Shown: positions 49,001 through 62,120, numbered from the stretch's first letter. The stretch is DNA of 64,000 nucleotides from Lepeophtheirus salmonis (GCF_016086655.4 NC_052137.2:37716007-37780006), one strand, 5' to 3'. Notes: generated from the letters alone by a model not told the origin. Program-made: numbers and translations.

Positions 49001-52000
49001 GCAGACAGTAGTAATTCCTTCAATGGCTTAGAAGATGAGGATCAACAGATAATTGCTGAAACAACAAGTAAAGAACATAAGCTTCAAAGACTTCAGAGAG
49101 AGTATGAAGAAATTATTGAGGACCTCAGTAATATGCGCAACGTTATTCAGCATTTTTCAAACAAATGCTTAGTATGTCAACAGGCTCACCTTGTTTGTGT
49201 AGATAGTACATACTTGCTCTCCCATTTATTTATTGTTCATGACAATCCAACAGTAGTTTCCATTTTAAAAGAAGATCCCCAAAAGTCCATCAATCGAATG
49301 AAGCGTTATCTGAAAGATACAAAATCCAAAGAAATAATATTTAGCTATCAACAAGATAAAGATTTAATTATCGATTTTTATAGCTGCTCTTATTGCTCAA
49401 CTAAATCCTGCTCGACGAATGAGGATCTCTTCCGTCACTTGGAAAAAGAACATTCACAAAAAGTCCTTACTTGTAACCTCTGCCAAAGTATATTTTTAAA
49501 TTATGGGAGTTTTATAAGTCATGTCTGTTATGGTCCTCCGACAAATTCTCAAAAGCAAAAGGCTGCTAAATTTAATTGTAAAGTGTGTCTCAGGCAAGAC
49601 CTTTCTTCATTTCTCATTTTCCAAAATCATGTTCGAAGGGATCACAATATTTGTGAAATTTGTTTCAAGGTATGTTTGTCAATGTTTTACTTTATCTTAT
49701 TTAATGTGATGTTATTTTTTAGTGTCAGGGATCTCAAGAATCCTTATATTCTCATTGCCTTCAACACTCTCAGGAACTTATGTGCATGAAATGTTTTTTG
49801 GCTTATGATGAATATGATCAATTTCGTAAGCATCTATATTTTAAACACTATGATGAGTGCCGTATTTGTGGTATTTGTTATCAGAAAACTTGGCCTCACG
49901 TATACCATTTTTGTATCCAAGATTTGCCTTCATCTTGTGAAGTATGCGACAAGAAATTCAAATCAACCAAACAATATAGGTAAGTTTGAATGTATATGTG
50001 TCATATTTTTGTAGACTTAAGTTTATATATTTCTATAACCAGGGTGCATATGCGTACTCACACAAACATTCATCCTTACGTTTGTTCAGCCAGCAACTGT
50101 TCAAAAGCTTTCATTTCCAAACAATTGCTCTGGAAGCACCAAATACGACGCCACCCTGATTTGTCTATATCTGCTACCAAGGCACTTGAAGACAAAAGAA
50201 ACTCAAAGGAAGTTCTTAAATATAAAGCTTCATCCATCCATGTGATCAGAGACATTCAGGTTATAATTGAGGATATTATCAATGATACAATAGTCGAGCG
50301 CAAGGTTGAAGATGCTCCTGTGTTGGAAGATAATCCTACAGATCCAGAACCAGAAAAGGAAATAGATCCTCTTCAAGCCGCTGTTGCTAGTATTATGGGT
50401 GATGATGGTATTTTCAATACCAAGACAAGCCCTGTTAAACCTCTAAATATTCAATCTCCTGCCACTCCAACTAAGACTAATATTCAAAACAATAAGTAAG
50501 GGATTTTATTCTATTTCCTATTATGCTTGTATAACTAACTATAAAATATTTGCGTTCTAGCAATTCGATTGTGCAAGCTTCAGCTGGTCTTATTAATTCA
50601 AATGTACCTGCAGCTCCTTCTATTCCCAAAATACAGGAGCCTCCTAAAATAATGCATCCATCCGAATATTTTAATAAAAAGCCACGAGCGTATAGTGATA
50701 CTGATAGTGATGAAGAGGATAATAAATTCAAGAAAAAGAAATCTGTTTTCCCAATCAGTGGTGCATCATCTGCTCCAGTTGTTGGAGGAATATGGAACCA
50801 GGATTTGTTATTTGTATCCAATGGTCCGAATACAGGTAAAGCCAAAGTTCGTAAACCAGGCATGAATAAAACAGGTAGTGGCCTAAAAGTCATGAAGCCA
50901 ATTACGGAAGGTGTTAGTGGTGGTATTCTATCCAAGATATCAACTCCTCAAACTCCAGTTGCACCCAAGACCACATTCACTTCACTTGACCCCAATTCCA
51001 TTACAAAAAAACTTGGTACTGGAGGGTGGGAAGTGTGTCTTTCTGAAAGTTCTGGTGATTCTGATGCTGGAGGCCCTGATAAACCAAAAAAAAGTACTAT
51101 TTTTTAATTACCAATACCTGGGCATAGAGCTATATTTTATTTTATTTTTTAGGTTAAAATGATTGATAAAATCATTGACAGGCGCATTCCTGTAATGGAT
51201 CATGATTATTGTTATGAATCATATATGTTGAGTCTAGAACCACCTAAGCCGCCTGAATTAAGTGAAATGGATAAAATACTTAGCAATGTTGCGTTAGGTG
51301 TAATGGATAATTTATCTCCTGAACGTAGTCCGGGCTCAAAGAAGAAGCAAAAACACAAAAAGAACAAAAAGGAAAGTAAGAAGAAGAAGAAAAAAAGCGA
51401 AAAATCAAAAAGACGAATGATTCAAGTTCCGACTCTGAAGACGAAAATCGAAAATCTAACAAACTTTCTACTTCTTCATCAACTTTGACTACACCATTTA
51501 TTAGGAAGGCTGGTCCAAAACCTAAGTATCATACACCTCTGTCTGGTGCTGGGGGAGTTACTGCAGGTACTGGTAGGATCATGTTTAATAGTTCAAGTGA
51601 CGAAGATGAAGATATTGAAGATACATTAAAGAATGGAGATAAGCGCAGGAGTAATGATGAAGCAACTTCTGCAAGTGACATTTGTTCTTCAGATCTTGAC
51701 ACTGATTTCAGTGCTGATGAATTTCAGCAAACCAAAGAAGAAGAGGAGGAGGAGGAGGAGCCTGAAGTCGAGAAACCTATTGTGACTTTTGCTCCAAAAC
51801 CCCTTGAAAAGGTCGCTCCTCCAGTCCCTGCTCCAAAACCAACTTTGAAGCTCAAAATTAAGTTACCTAGTGTTAATAATACTCCAACCATACCAGTTGT
51901 TCGCTCTTCTTCTCATGCAAGTAGTACAAAATTAGTCATCTCCAAGAATCGCAAAAGAACAGGAGCCGGTACTTTCGTTTCGTCTACAAAATCTCCGTCT

Positions 52001-52423
52001 CGACTCTCCTCTCAAAATCGTTCATTATCGAAAAAAATGCGTGAAAGTTTGGCATTAAATCGTGATTCCAGCTCTTCATCTTACACAGACGAAGATGATT
52101 ATTCTGCACCTCCCCCTCCACCTCCACGAGCTCCACCCCCTCCACCACCACAACAACAAACAAAGATAAACAACAAATCTACACCCAAGGCTTATGTAAT
52201 AAGTGATGCACATGGAACATCTGGCTTAATGTATAATTCTGATCCCGAAAGACTTTATTGTGTTTGCCAATGCCCTCATGATGAGGTTTCTGAAATGATT
52301 GGTTGTGATGCCCCTGACTGTCAAAAAGAGTGGTTTCATTTTGAATGTGTTGGTATATTAGTACCTCCAGCTGGTAAATGGTATTGTCCAGAATGTTCAA
52401 GTCGATATAAAATTCGTTCGTGA
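46096..52423 (+). CDS. Giant nuclear regulator: MADS-like x2, THAP-like, ~14 zinc fingers, PHD
   Basis: Six exons: 46096-46490, 46849-49669, 49723-49979, 50043-50495, 50561-51093 and 51153-52423; about 1,900 residues. Exons 1-5 join in phase with normal GT-AG sites. Residues 35-88 and 180-238 are two related segments resembling a MADS box. About 258-345 is THAP-like (C-x2-C-x4-C near 260, a Trp, and CSLHF). About 454-1195 holds some 14 C2H2 or C2HC fingers, the clearest being CEVCDKKF-x-HMRTH and CSASNCSKAF-x-HQIRRH. Then come acidic, lysine-rich and polyproline linkers. The last 55 residues are an ING-type PHD finger (CVCQC, MIGCD, WFHFECVG, WYCPEC), a module that in known families binds methylated histone H3. 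A chromatin-linked DNA-binding regulator is inferred; no orthologue is recognised. The exon 5/6 phase conflict and a frame change at 51380-51415 break the reading as sequenced. Confidence 0.82.
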
Positions 52424-52500
52424 TATTGTCCTCTTCAAAAATATTTATTGATTGAAACAAAGAGTAATAACTATTCTATTGTTATGAAGTTTATTGGTAT

Positions 52501-52506
52501 AATAAA
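52501..52506 (+). terminator. Polyadenylation signal of the zinc-finger gene
   Basis: AATAAA, 78 bases after the stop codon, the first such hexamer downstream and in a plausible position for a short 3' UTR. Confidence 0.6.
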
Positions 52507-55387
52507 TCTTAACCTTATAATTGATTTTCAAATGTTACTACACCTTATATTTTCCGGGGAGTAATGTATGTTCATTTATTTAACTACTATTTTCCAGAGT
52601 TATAGAAAATTTACCGTGCATTGTATGAATATTTTTTTATGATATAGAAAAAAAAATCAAATATACACGCATTAATGGATTAATCTATTGCAATTTTTAC
52701 ATCCTCTAAATAATAAATATATTATTTATTTTAGCTATACGGAACTACATAAATGAGGAACAGGAGGTAAGGTATGTCACAATTTAGATATAAAAGGAAA
52801 AGGGGAAAATCTAAGACTTACGCGTCATTTCTTGAAAGATTTGCTTCAAAGGGGTTCCTCCAGCACGGTAAGTTTAACAATTTGGTATCTAGCGATAGTC
52901 TCAAGAGGCACACATCCACAAAATCAGAAATTATAAGCTACTGTCTGTGCGAAAGGGAGTTGAAGACAAGAAAAATGTGACGTCATTTTCAGCTATGTAC
53001 ATATTAAGCCAGCCATGTCATACAATAATAATATGATTGGAAGACTGCTACAGGTACTAGCTACAATTCATGTTACTTTTCTCTAGTCTGATGAAATTCG
53101 CTCTACTTTCCATTTTCAAATAGTTAATCTCTAAAAAGATGAACCCTTATTTCTAAGATAACTTAGTACAAAAAGATATGATTGCAAACATTGCATAAAG
53201 GCTATTTCTTGAAATACCATCAAAATGCTTGGGAATTACCCGCTCATATCATTTTTTTGTAATGGTATAATTAAATAGTCAATTTACTGGGTAGGAAGAT
53301 GTGATATTGCAAATAGCACTATTCTTAAAATGCATAATATATGACAGGATGAATTTTTCTTCCCTTGGCCAGCACTCTGCGTTTAAATGTGTCCCCTCAT
53401 TTGATTATGTAAACTCTTAATTGATCTATAATATTATTTAGCAAATTATTAACTGACTTTTGAATAAAAAAGTTGCATTAAGTAAAAATATTCCCCTCAA
53501 TTTGCCTTCATATACTAAAGGCGATTCGATTGATATCATATTGAAAACTGCCTAAGAACTATTTTATTCATCATTTAGTCTATTTTATAGTTGTTGATGG
53601 GGGCTACGCCCAATTGATAAACGAAAAATGAAATCTTGATTACTATGGAGCCACATTGGTTTTCAAATTAATAAATTAATCTTTGGATTAGTGAGTCTTT
53701 TATCTCCAACCTTTATTATTGTTGGAATGCTCAAATTTTGTTTAAATCATGCTTTGACCTTAACTAGAATGGCTCAAAAGCTAAAAAACTCAGATTTGTG
53801 TTTATAATATACTAAGTCGACTAAGTTAGGCTAATTGTAGAAGACATTTATAAGGATTTTTTAAGTAATTTGAAATAAATTTTTTTGTAACTTTTCTGTT
53901 TTGGATTAGAAGAGACGATAACCATTCTAGTGTATATTTTACCATACTGTAGATGGGTCCATAGACATTATTTCGATTGGTTCAGATATTTCCATTAAAT
54001 GATTATATTTAAATGCTAGTTTTAATCTTCCACCATGTTCAAAATTGATGGCCTTTTTTTGTTTAACCCATTCATGTTAATATTGATAATACTCGTTTTT
54101 AGTTTTCTTCTTGACTTCAGTACACAACTCTATTATTTATATTAAGTACCTTGATAAAGCTGAAGATAATGAGATCTATGCAGGATATAGTAACAACATG
54201 TAATCTTTTGAATTCCATTTCTGCAATATGGTGTAATATGTTAATAATTTGTTTACTTAATTTTGCCGTGAATTAAAAGAAGATATTATAAACAATTTAA
54301 TAGTCTGTACAAACATCTTTACAATAACATTGAAATTATATTTTTTTTCTAAGTTGTTATAATTTTATTCTGTATCTTTGTAAAAGTAAGGACACAGAGG
54401 GTTAATTATTCAATTAATGATTGACTTTACTCGATTATTTAAGATTAATGACAAAAAGTTATATACAATATTGTGTTATATTCAACAATGCGAGCAATTA
54501 TTGGGGAAAAGTCAATGGAAAAGCCCAGAATATGATTTCAGTTCAGCCATGGATTTGAGGCAATTATTATTAATCATTCTGTCAAATACGAGACGTATTA
54601 GGTCAATTTTTGGTGGAGCATTGGATAAAGTATAGAACTATGCCTCACTGCCCTATGGAACCTTCCAAATTTTCGTTTGAACTATCGTTTGTCGTCGAGT
54701 CTTAGGTCAATTTTTCACGGAGTATTAGGAAAAGAGACAAATCATACTTCACAAAATCCACGAAGAACGATATAGACAATAGGGGAGGGTCTATGGGGCA
54801 ATAAGAAATAGTTCTACTTTGCCCGTTGCTGCACCAAAAATAAGCCTATTATGAACTCTCATATCAAAATCATACATATTTGATATTACATAAATAAGCA
54901 TTCCATTACGAATCCATTACCACGACTTTTTGGGATAAACAAAAATACTATGTACTTTCTTTTCTGGTGTTTTTGCCAGTTGAATCCTCATATTTATCTA
55001 TGAATTGAAAAGGATAACAGAGTGTTATCTTGCTAACAAGTGGCGCTGTGGCCATTGTCCCTTCATTTTTGGGCATTTTTTATCATTATAGCAATAAAAT
55101 AAATTATTCTTGTCAATTTTTTTTGTTCAAATTGCCATTGTTAAAAGAAAAAAGTTATTTGCTCAAACTTTTTTTTGTTTACATTTTTTTTTTTTAATTT
55201 TTTTGAAGAGGTACAATTTGAAGTAAAAAAAATGAAAATAATAAATAAGTAAAGAAAAAGTTGTTTGTCATATTTGCCATCTATAATATAAAAAATAGTC
55301 TGTCAAAATTGTCCAAAAAGCCGAACATCCCATTTCCTCCCTAAAGAAAATTCCAGGGACGCCCTTGATGCGTCACCATTATATAAC
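52507..55387. other. Gene-free AT-rich stretch
   Basis: No supported gene. From about 55070 the text becomes A/T modular (AAAAAGCCGAACATCCC, CCAGGGACGCCC) like the element interior at 7986-8308, so a partial copy of that family probably ends near 55370. Confidence 0.4.
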
Positions 55388-55535
55388 CAGGGGCGTCCGC
55401 AGGATTTTTTTTCCTAAAACGAATGACATTTTTTTTTAGAAACAAATCCTTAAATTGATTTTTTTGGTGGGGGACTAATTTTTTCCCTATTCAAGTGATT
55501 TTTTTAAGTTTCTCCATTTTTGGGGTACGCCCCTG
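55388..55535. mobile_element. Minimal hAT-like TIR element (148 bp)
   Basis: Left end CAGGGGCGTCCGCAGG; the reverse complement of the right end is CAGGGGCGTACCCCA, so the first nine bases are identical inverted ends. The interior is T-rich filler. CAGGGGCG-type ends are typical of hAT MITEs. The smallest member of the A/T-module family in this window. Confidence 0.7.
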
Positions 55536-56843
55536 ATAACTCCCCCCCCGCTTGCACATAGTTACATACATCTGGTGTCACTAACACAAAAATATACTGT
55601 GATTTTGTCGGTCTTTCTTCTCCTTCTCTCCTTATCAGTCTACTGAACATTGATTGGTTGATTAGAATAAGCTCTGGTTAAGCTGCGAACAATTCCAAAA
55701 ATCATTGTACAATAGTTCCATAGTCGCATGCCCCGTTTGTAAGAAATTAAATATACATGACACTAAGAATAATTTCTTATAAAAAAATCTTAAAATTAGA
55801 AATAAAAAAACATTCATTTCTAAAAAAAGGTTATTCAATAGAATTTGTTTTGTAAGGAAGTTAGTTTAAAAAACAGTCTAAATTTTAATAAAGAAAATGG
55901 CGTGCACATTAATCTTTGCCTCAGACTGTGCTGCGCTAAAATTGTCCCTGAATATGTTACGGATGATATTTATAAATCATAACTGGGAAAGGGACTTATA
56001 TCTCATCATCAATTGAGAAGGAGAAATTGGTGTTAACACTTTTGTCAAATAGGGGTGAAGTACATTAAAACTTATTCTTTAGCTGTCTAAAACTAAGTAA
56101 TTTTGTTGTTAAACGTCAATGCGGAATAAAAATATGAGAAACACCTTGTTCTCTTATTATTTTTCTTCTTGAATTCCAAGTGACTGGATTGATAATTGTA
56201 ATCAATGAACCGGACCCGCAGATAAGATTTTTAAACTGGGGTTCAGGGAACAATAGTTTTTTTCTTTTTTTTTTTTGTACCATGATCCTCCTAAAACTTG
56301 GGAAGGAATTTAACGATAATGATTTTCAAGTGTATTATTATACTTTAAGCGACTCCTAAAAAATATTTAATGATTAATTTATCTAAAGCGCGTATGCTAT
56401 TTTCTGATTACTTCAGTTAATATAATAAATTGACATAAAAACAAATTCTATAGGAGCTCCTCCAAATTATAATTATGCTTAATCACTATAATCTCCTATA
56501 CGACGGATATGCAAAATACCGAAGCCTTACGTATATTGAGTTAGTAGTAACATCTTAAATCCTGAAGCTTGCGAATGGGGTAATATAGCCAGGTATCTAG
56601 ATAAAGCAAGGAAGAGAGGACACGCACCTAACACACATAATGTCTTTTGGAAGTGTTGGATTATTCCTCAACCAATTTGAAGGGAGTCATTATAAATTAC
56701 AACTTACAAGTATTTGTCAATTGAAAAGGTTTAAAACCGAAGCAAAAAACATATCATATTCAGGACTAATAAGTTCTTTCTATTAGTAAAGTTGTTGTAG
56801 CTTCTTCCTGCTTATAAGCCCTCAAGAAACTTTGGTTAATCTC
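55536..56843. other. Gene-free AT-rich stretch
   Basis: No supported gene or clear repeat boundary. Confidence 0.4.
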
Positions 56844-57157
56844 AAGATTAATAGAAATACGAGGTTAGACCATCATATAATCGGGCTTGCTATAATTTTC
56901 AATCTGATGTATCGTACCGACTGCTGGGCAAGACAGGAGGATTTTGACAAAACGCGCGACTACTCATAGTCTATGACGTCACTATTGCTAGAATTTTCAA
57001 CTTAATGTATCGTACCGACTGCTGGAAACCCCCCCCCCCAGATTTTGAGTAAACGAGCAACCATTCATCTACTATGACGTCAATATTAAAAGTGTGGTGG
57101 AAGTCAAACATCAGTCGGATATGCGTTATGGAATAACCTTGAATTTCTATTAATCTT
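56844..57157 (-). mobile_element. MITE with CRE-like sites, copy 2
   Basis: Ends begin AAGATTAATAGAAAT on both strands, and about 22 of the 24 terminal bases match as inverted repeats. The inside holds two ~115-bp tandem sub-units, each with a GTATCGTACCGACTGCTGG block and a TGACGTCA palindrome (about 56975 and 57078). Same family as 17381-17650. A C10 run sits inside the second sub-unit. Confidence 0.85.
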
Positions 57158-57774
57158 GGTTACTCTTATGCAATGTAAAATCAACAAATGCTCCAGTTCG
57201 CAAAGCTAGGACCATTAATTAAAATATAAATAAAACATGTGATGGGGGGAGAAAAAAAGTTTACAAATAAATTTCAAATATTATATTTTTGAAAAAAAAA
57301 AAATCATTAAAACAAACAAAATACACATGGAACTAATAAACTCATGTTTAGGCAGATGGTAAATGCCCCACTGTTGTCTGAATGTGCGTGTTGTTTGAGT
57401 ACTGAATTACATCTTCCGAAAATTGGTTTTTCCAGTATAGGGTGTTTCAAATGTTTTTAGGTCTTTTTTCTTTCTCTTTTTGATGGTAAAGCTCTTTATT
57501 ATTGCTTACTATTAATATTATTTTGATATTCAATCTATTTTAATCAAAAAAAAGTTTGTCTCGATGTTTTTATGTTTGCTGTAAAGTCATTTTTGATCTA
57601 AAAAATAACAAAAATCTAGCAACGAGTGTGTGTAGCTAATGCTCACCGTTTTATATTTTTAGATTAAAAAGTACTAGCAAAGCTCTGTGCGTCATATCAA
57701 AAAAGAAAAGAAAAGGGGAGTACATATCTAGTTATGAAAATCCGCTGTACTTTTTGTCTCGCCCGTTTTTTTGG

Positions 57775-58200
57775 AATTGGTAGTATAAAGATTAAATTTT
57801 CTTTTCCTTAGCTCTTGTCATTATTATTTAACTCCTGAGTAGTAAACTTTATGTTCTACTACATTTAATTTTATTTGAAACCTGATTGAATATTCGAGTG
57901 GTCTCATAAAAGACGAAGAGTAACCTTGAGGATTTGTTGTGGACTTGTAATTGCAAGTCCTTGTTGGACTTGGAGTAGAATTGAGGATCGACATCGGAGT
58001 CATACTTGCCAATTTCCTTTTTCATATCCTTCTTCCCCTCCTCTATTGTCACAGCTGATTGTAGCTGATGTAATGAAACGTTATTTCAGTTCAGTTGATC
58101 TCCTTCAAAACATTTTTCAAATGGTTAGGATTACCATATTTATTTATGGTTTCTTTTTTTTAATATGCCCAAAATACATATGATTGTCATCACTATACAT
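57775..58200 (+). repeat. Dispersed ~400-bp repeat family, copy 4 (most complete)
   Basis: Landmarks in order: ATTTTCTTTTCCTTAGCTCT, TCCTGAGTAGTAAAC, GAGTAACCTTGAGGATTT, AAGTCCTTGTTGGACTTGGA, TTGTCACAGCTG, GGTTAGGATTACCATATT, and TGCCCAAAATAC. No long ORF, no evident TIR or poly-A tail. Confidence 0.75.
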
Positions 58201-58307
58201 ATCCATATTCTTAAAGCAAAGTTAATTGACGTGTCAAATAAGTCCGAGCAATGGCGGGTACTCTTGCTGGTATATTAATAATTATTATTTAAGATTAAAT
58301 AGAAATG

Positions 58308-59230
58308 TATGGTTGTACCCGTTTCAGGTTCAGCGCTTCCATTGGTCTCGGTTCTTTCAATTCAACGGTTTAGGTCTCGGTTCTTTCAATTCAACGGTTT
58401 AGGTCTCGGTTCCGGTCTTCGGTCCTAGTTCTTTTTTTTATACAGGCTCAGTTTCGTAACAGGCACTTAAAACAAAGGGCTTCGCCAGAAAATTGAGGCC
58501 AAGGAAATTGTATTACATACAATCAGGACCACATCAACCTAATACGCAGAGTGTGCAGTCCCCCAAGTTCCAGCAAGTGCCCCAAAAACTATGGTTGGTT
58601 AAGACAAAGGTTTTTAAAGTGGGGTCCGTAAGAGGAGTCTATGGGTGTCGGGGCAAGAAGATGGGTAATTGAGAATTGCTTTCAGTCTACACATATGTAC
58701 ATAGTACACATGTTTCGTATAAAGGGGGCCTCAGCTAAAAATGTATTAGTGTAGGGGGTCCTGGCATATTGAAGTTTGGGAAACCCTGGTTTAAGAAATA
58801 TTAAAGTTATGATATTATAGGGGCCCGACAAGCTTAGTTGGGAACCTGGATCAATATTCTACCCCAACCCTTCCTTCTGTTATTTACGTCGTCTGGTGCA
58901 TAGAACCACTTTTCCAGATTAATAAGAAGCCACAAGCTATTTTGAACTCAGATAAAAATCTATCTCCCTGGCGACGTAAAAAAATCATTGGAAAACGCTA
59001 CAATTGTACAAAAAAAAAAAAAAACTTAGAAAATTTACTTGTTGATTAAAGCTAATTTATTATTTATAATATATATTTAATTTAATGTATATATTCTATA
59101 TAGGAAAAAGTACAAGAACCGAGACCGATAAGCAATATTTTGCAGTCTCGGTTCGATTTTGTCGGTTTCGATTCTAGTGGTTCAAGAATGGGAATTTTTA
59201 AACCGCTATACCGATAAGGGTACAGCCCTG
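58308..59230. mobile_element. hAT-like TIR element with internal 29-bp tandem repeats
   Basis: The right end read inward is CAGGGCTGTACCC, and the left end TATGGTTGTACCC matches it at 10 of 13 positions. GAAATG occurs at both flanks, as a degraded target duplication might. Near the left end a 29-bp unit starting GGTCTCGGTTCTTTC is repeated exactly at 58344-58372 and 58373-58401, with a third partial unit. An inverse GAACCGAGACCG block lies at 59117. No transposase. Confidence 0.6.
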
Positions 59231-60302
59231 GAAATGGTTATGAAATTTTGTTAGAATAATCAGGATATATTGAATAATATTTATTCAAGCTTAATAAATA
59301 CTATTTATTTTTTAAAGATCCTTTTTTTTGGAGGTCAATTATTTTTTTTTATAGATATCCTTTATATATATATATTTAAAAGAAATTATATGAAATCAAG
59401 ATACGCCTGGGGACAGTACCCCCAATTTATCTCCCCTCTTTGACGATAATAAACCAATTAAAGATTTACTAAGAATACAAAGATATTAAAGTTAGAGCTG
59501 TTTGCTGGGGTAGTGCTTGCTTTCATCATTTGTGGAGGGGAGGGGTGCTCAAAATTTATCAACACCAGAATCCATTTACTTAAATAAATTGGTTTATTTT
59601 ACATAAATTTTGTCTACAAGTTGTGATATCTGTATATGTTGTAACTTGTATAAGCAAATTGTACAAGTTGCAATTTTAATCCTTTTAATTACCAACCATT
59701 ACTTGATATTACCTTTTCATTTTGATCTATTAAAATGGAAATGGTTTTTACGTATTTATGAGTAATATAACTTTGGCAATTTGAACTTTATAATATGGCA
59801 CGTAATACTTATTTGTATAAAAATAATCAAAAATTACACCATTAATATATGGATCATTCATGGAATATTCAATTATTAGATTATCCTTATTCCAGGTACT
59901 GTAAATCTTTGAAATTATTCATCATATTTTTGGTTACAATTTGTACAATTTACTTATACAAGTTACAACTTGTATTGTTTGATATTATATTGAATACTCA
60001 TTGTTCAAGCACAAATGACTTACAAAATAGGTGGATTTTGTTTTTTGCCTGTGCATTCAAATAGAAATGAACATTTCTCTATAACTATCTTGTATAATTA
60101 TGTAGTCCTTCTATTTAAAATACAAAACACTTATTGTTCTTCTAAGTAACAGAAGACGAGACTGCATCTTAACTTTTTAAATGGCTTTCAAGTGACCATT
60201 ACATGGAATAAATTATACGGTTCTGTATGCTCTTTTATCTCTGCATTTTTCATTACCAATCATATACATGCTATTAGAAAATATTCACTAACTCTAATTG
60301 GG
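59231..60302. other. Gene-free AT-rich stretch
   Basis: No supported gene. ACAAGTTG/ACTTGTA phrases recur around 59620-59670 and 59950, some inverted, without a clear boundary. Confidence 0.4.
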
Positions 60303-61185
60303 GTTTTTTGTAGTGGTGTGCCGCGAGCTGAGTTTTGCTGCTCGAGTATTTTAGAATCACTCATTACTCGGTTGAATGCTCCATACTCGTTTGAATACTC
60401 ATAGTTCTGATGGGTAAGAAACTTGCAATTTTTTCCTAACTGATAATTATGAAAATTTCAGTGATTTAAAGGATCTACAGCCCCTCCAGCTGCAGACACA
60501 CTGACACTAATGTTGTGTCTTGACAAGGTCGAGAGACACACTATTTATTGACGGAATCAGGGACGACCGAGAGAAACGAGGAAGAGACGTCGAGGAATCA
60601 TGTAAGGATTAATTTATAGGAAACATGTATCTATTCTTAATAGAAACATATTACATAATTAACATACTACTCTGACAATCACAATCCATACAGGCTATTT
60701 ATAATGATAAAAGATCACGCTGTACTTTACATACATCTTAAATAATCACAATAATAATAAGAACATAAGAAAAATAATAAGAGGGGGGCCGGGGGAGAAG
60801 GAAGGAAAGAAGAGACAAAACACCCAACCCTTTTTGCACAATAAAAAATTCGTCTGTCAAAAAATATGATTTTATATGGGATTATTGAAAGTTTGACATT
60901 TAAACATTGATTTTCCCGTCTCTAATTACTAATAATAAGATTCGCATTCTCAAACGGTTCGGATGATGCGGCGGCGTTCTTCCTCTTGTGGACTCGAACT
61001 TTTTGAATACGAATAAAAAAATACTTTTAAGGATTCACATGCTTTATATTCTCAAAAAAGAAAAAAGGGTAAATACTCGCATTTGAGACACACGATCCGA
61101 GTTTTTTGTGTCTTTTTTTTGTTTACTTCATAAAACTCGAGTAGCAATTTACGAGTTTTGCTCGTGCCACATCACTAGTTTTTTT
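60303..61185. mobile_element. hAT-type non-autonomous element with TSD
   Basis: Element 60311-61177. The left end TAGTGGTGTGCCGCGAGC and the reverse complement of the right end TAGTGATGTGGCACGAGC match at 15 of 18 positions. The match continues inward to a shared ACTCG/CTCGAG block. It is flanked by GTTTTTTG (60303-60310) and GTTTTTTT (61178-61185), an 8-bp target duplication as expected for hAT. The 867-bp interior has no transposase ORF. Confidence 0.82.
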
Positions 61186-61724
61186 AGTATCTGTATATGG
61201 AAGGTGATGATTATCTTTAAAACGATTAGTATATAATTATGCAAATGAATAAGTAGAAGAAGTTTATCCTTGGTTCTATATATTCATAAAGCTTTTCGAA
61301 GGGAGGATGGATAAGTCCATGTTTAACACCGTATTCTAACAGTTTGAGATTAATAAAGAAGGATTGGTTCAGCTTATACAAAATCTTGAAATGTAAAAAT
61401 TAGCAAACAAAGATGAGATAATCAACGCGACCAATAATGTTACTTTAAATATTTTTTGCATCTGGGAGATTTTGCCGTATGACATATTCGCCGCATGATT
61501 ATCTATATTTGTGAGTTTGGATTTGAACTTTAACCCTAGTTTGTACTGTCTATTGTATCTCAGCTATAAATTAGAAGAAGAAGGAAATTAAAAAATAGTG
61601 TCAAAATAAATAAAGAGTAGTTTTTATAAGGATGAAAAAGTAAGGAATCACAGATCTATGATCATGAGTATTGATGAAAATGGGATGCATTTTTTAGGTT
61701 ACCCTTTTTTGAAGTTGACAAACT

Positions 61725-62120
61725 GAATAGTGAATTTTCTTTTCCTATGCTGTTGTTATGATTATTTCATTCTGAGGAGTGAACTTCCCTTTCTATTACA
61801 TACATACAATGATATACAAAACCAGATTGAACATATATGTGTGCTCTTATATGACCAGGAGTAACCTTGAGGATTTTATGTGGAGTTACAATTATAAGTC
61901 CATGTTGGACTCAAAATAGAATTAAGAATCAAAATCAGAGTAATTATAGACTTATTTATTTCCATCTCATCCTCCCCCTTGCCACAGCTGCTAATTAAAC
62001 GTCATGACAGCTAAGCTGCTCTCCCCAAAACATTCTTCAAATTTTCAGAGTTTCCATATTGATTTTCAGTTTCTTATTTTTTTAAATGCCCAAAATGCTC
62101 TCGATTAGCATTGCTGACTA
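61725..62120 (+). repeat. Dispersed ~400-bp repeat family, copy 5
   Basis: Same landmark order as 57775-58200: TGAATTTTCTTTTCCTATGC, GAGTGAACTTCCC, GAGTAACCTTGAGGATTT, CAAGTCC-like block, CCACAGCTGC, CTTCAAATTTTCAGAGTTTCC and TGCCCAAAATGC. Confidence 0.75.

Noticed and set aside
52774..52980. Plus-strand 67-residue basic open frame downstream of the PHD exon
   Set aside because: Lies after the stop codon and the likely poly-A signal of the zinc-finger gene and shows no family resemblance.
54417..54635. Plus-strand 72-residue open frame
   Set aside because: Chance-length ORF in AT-rich DNA with no recognisable motif or neighbours.
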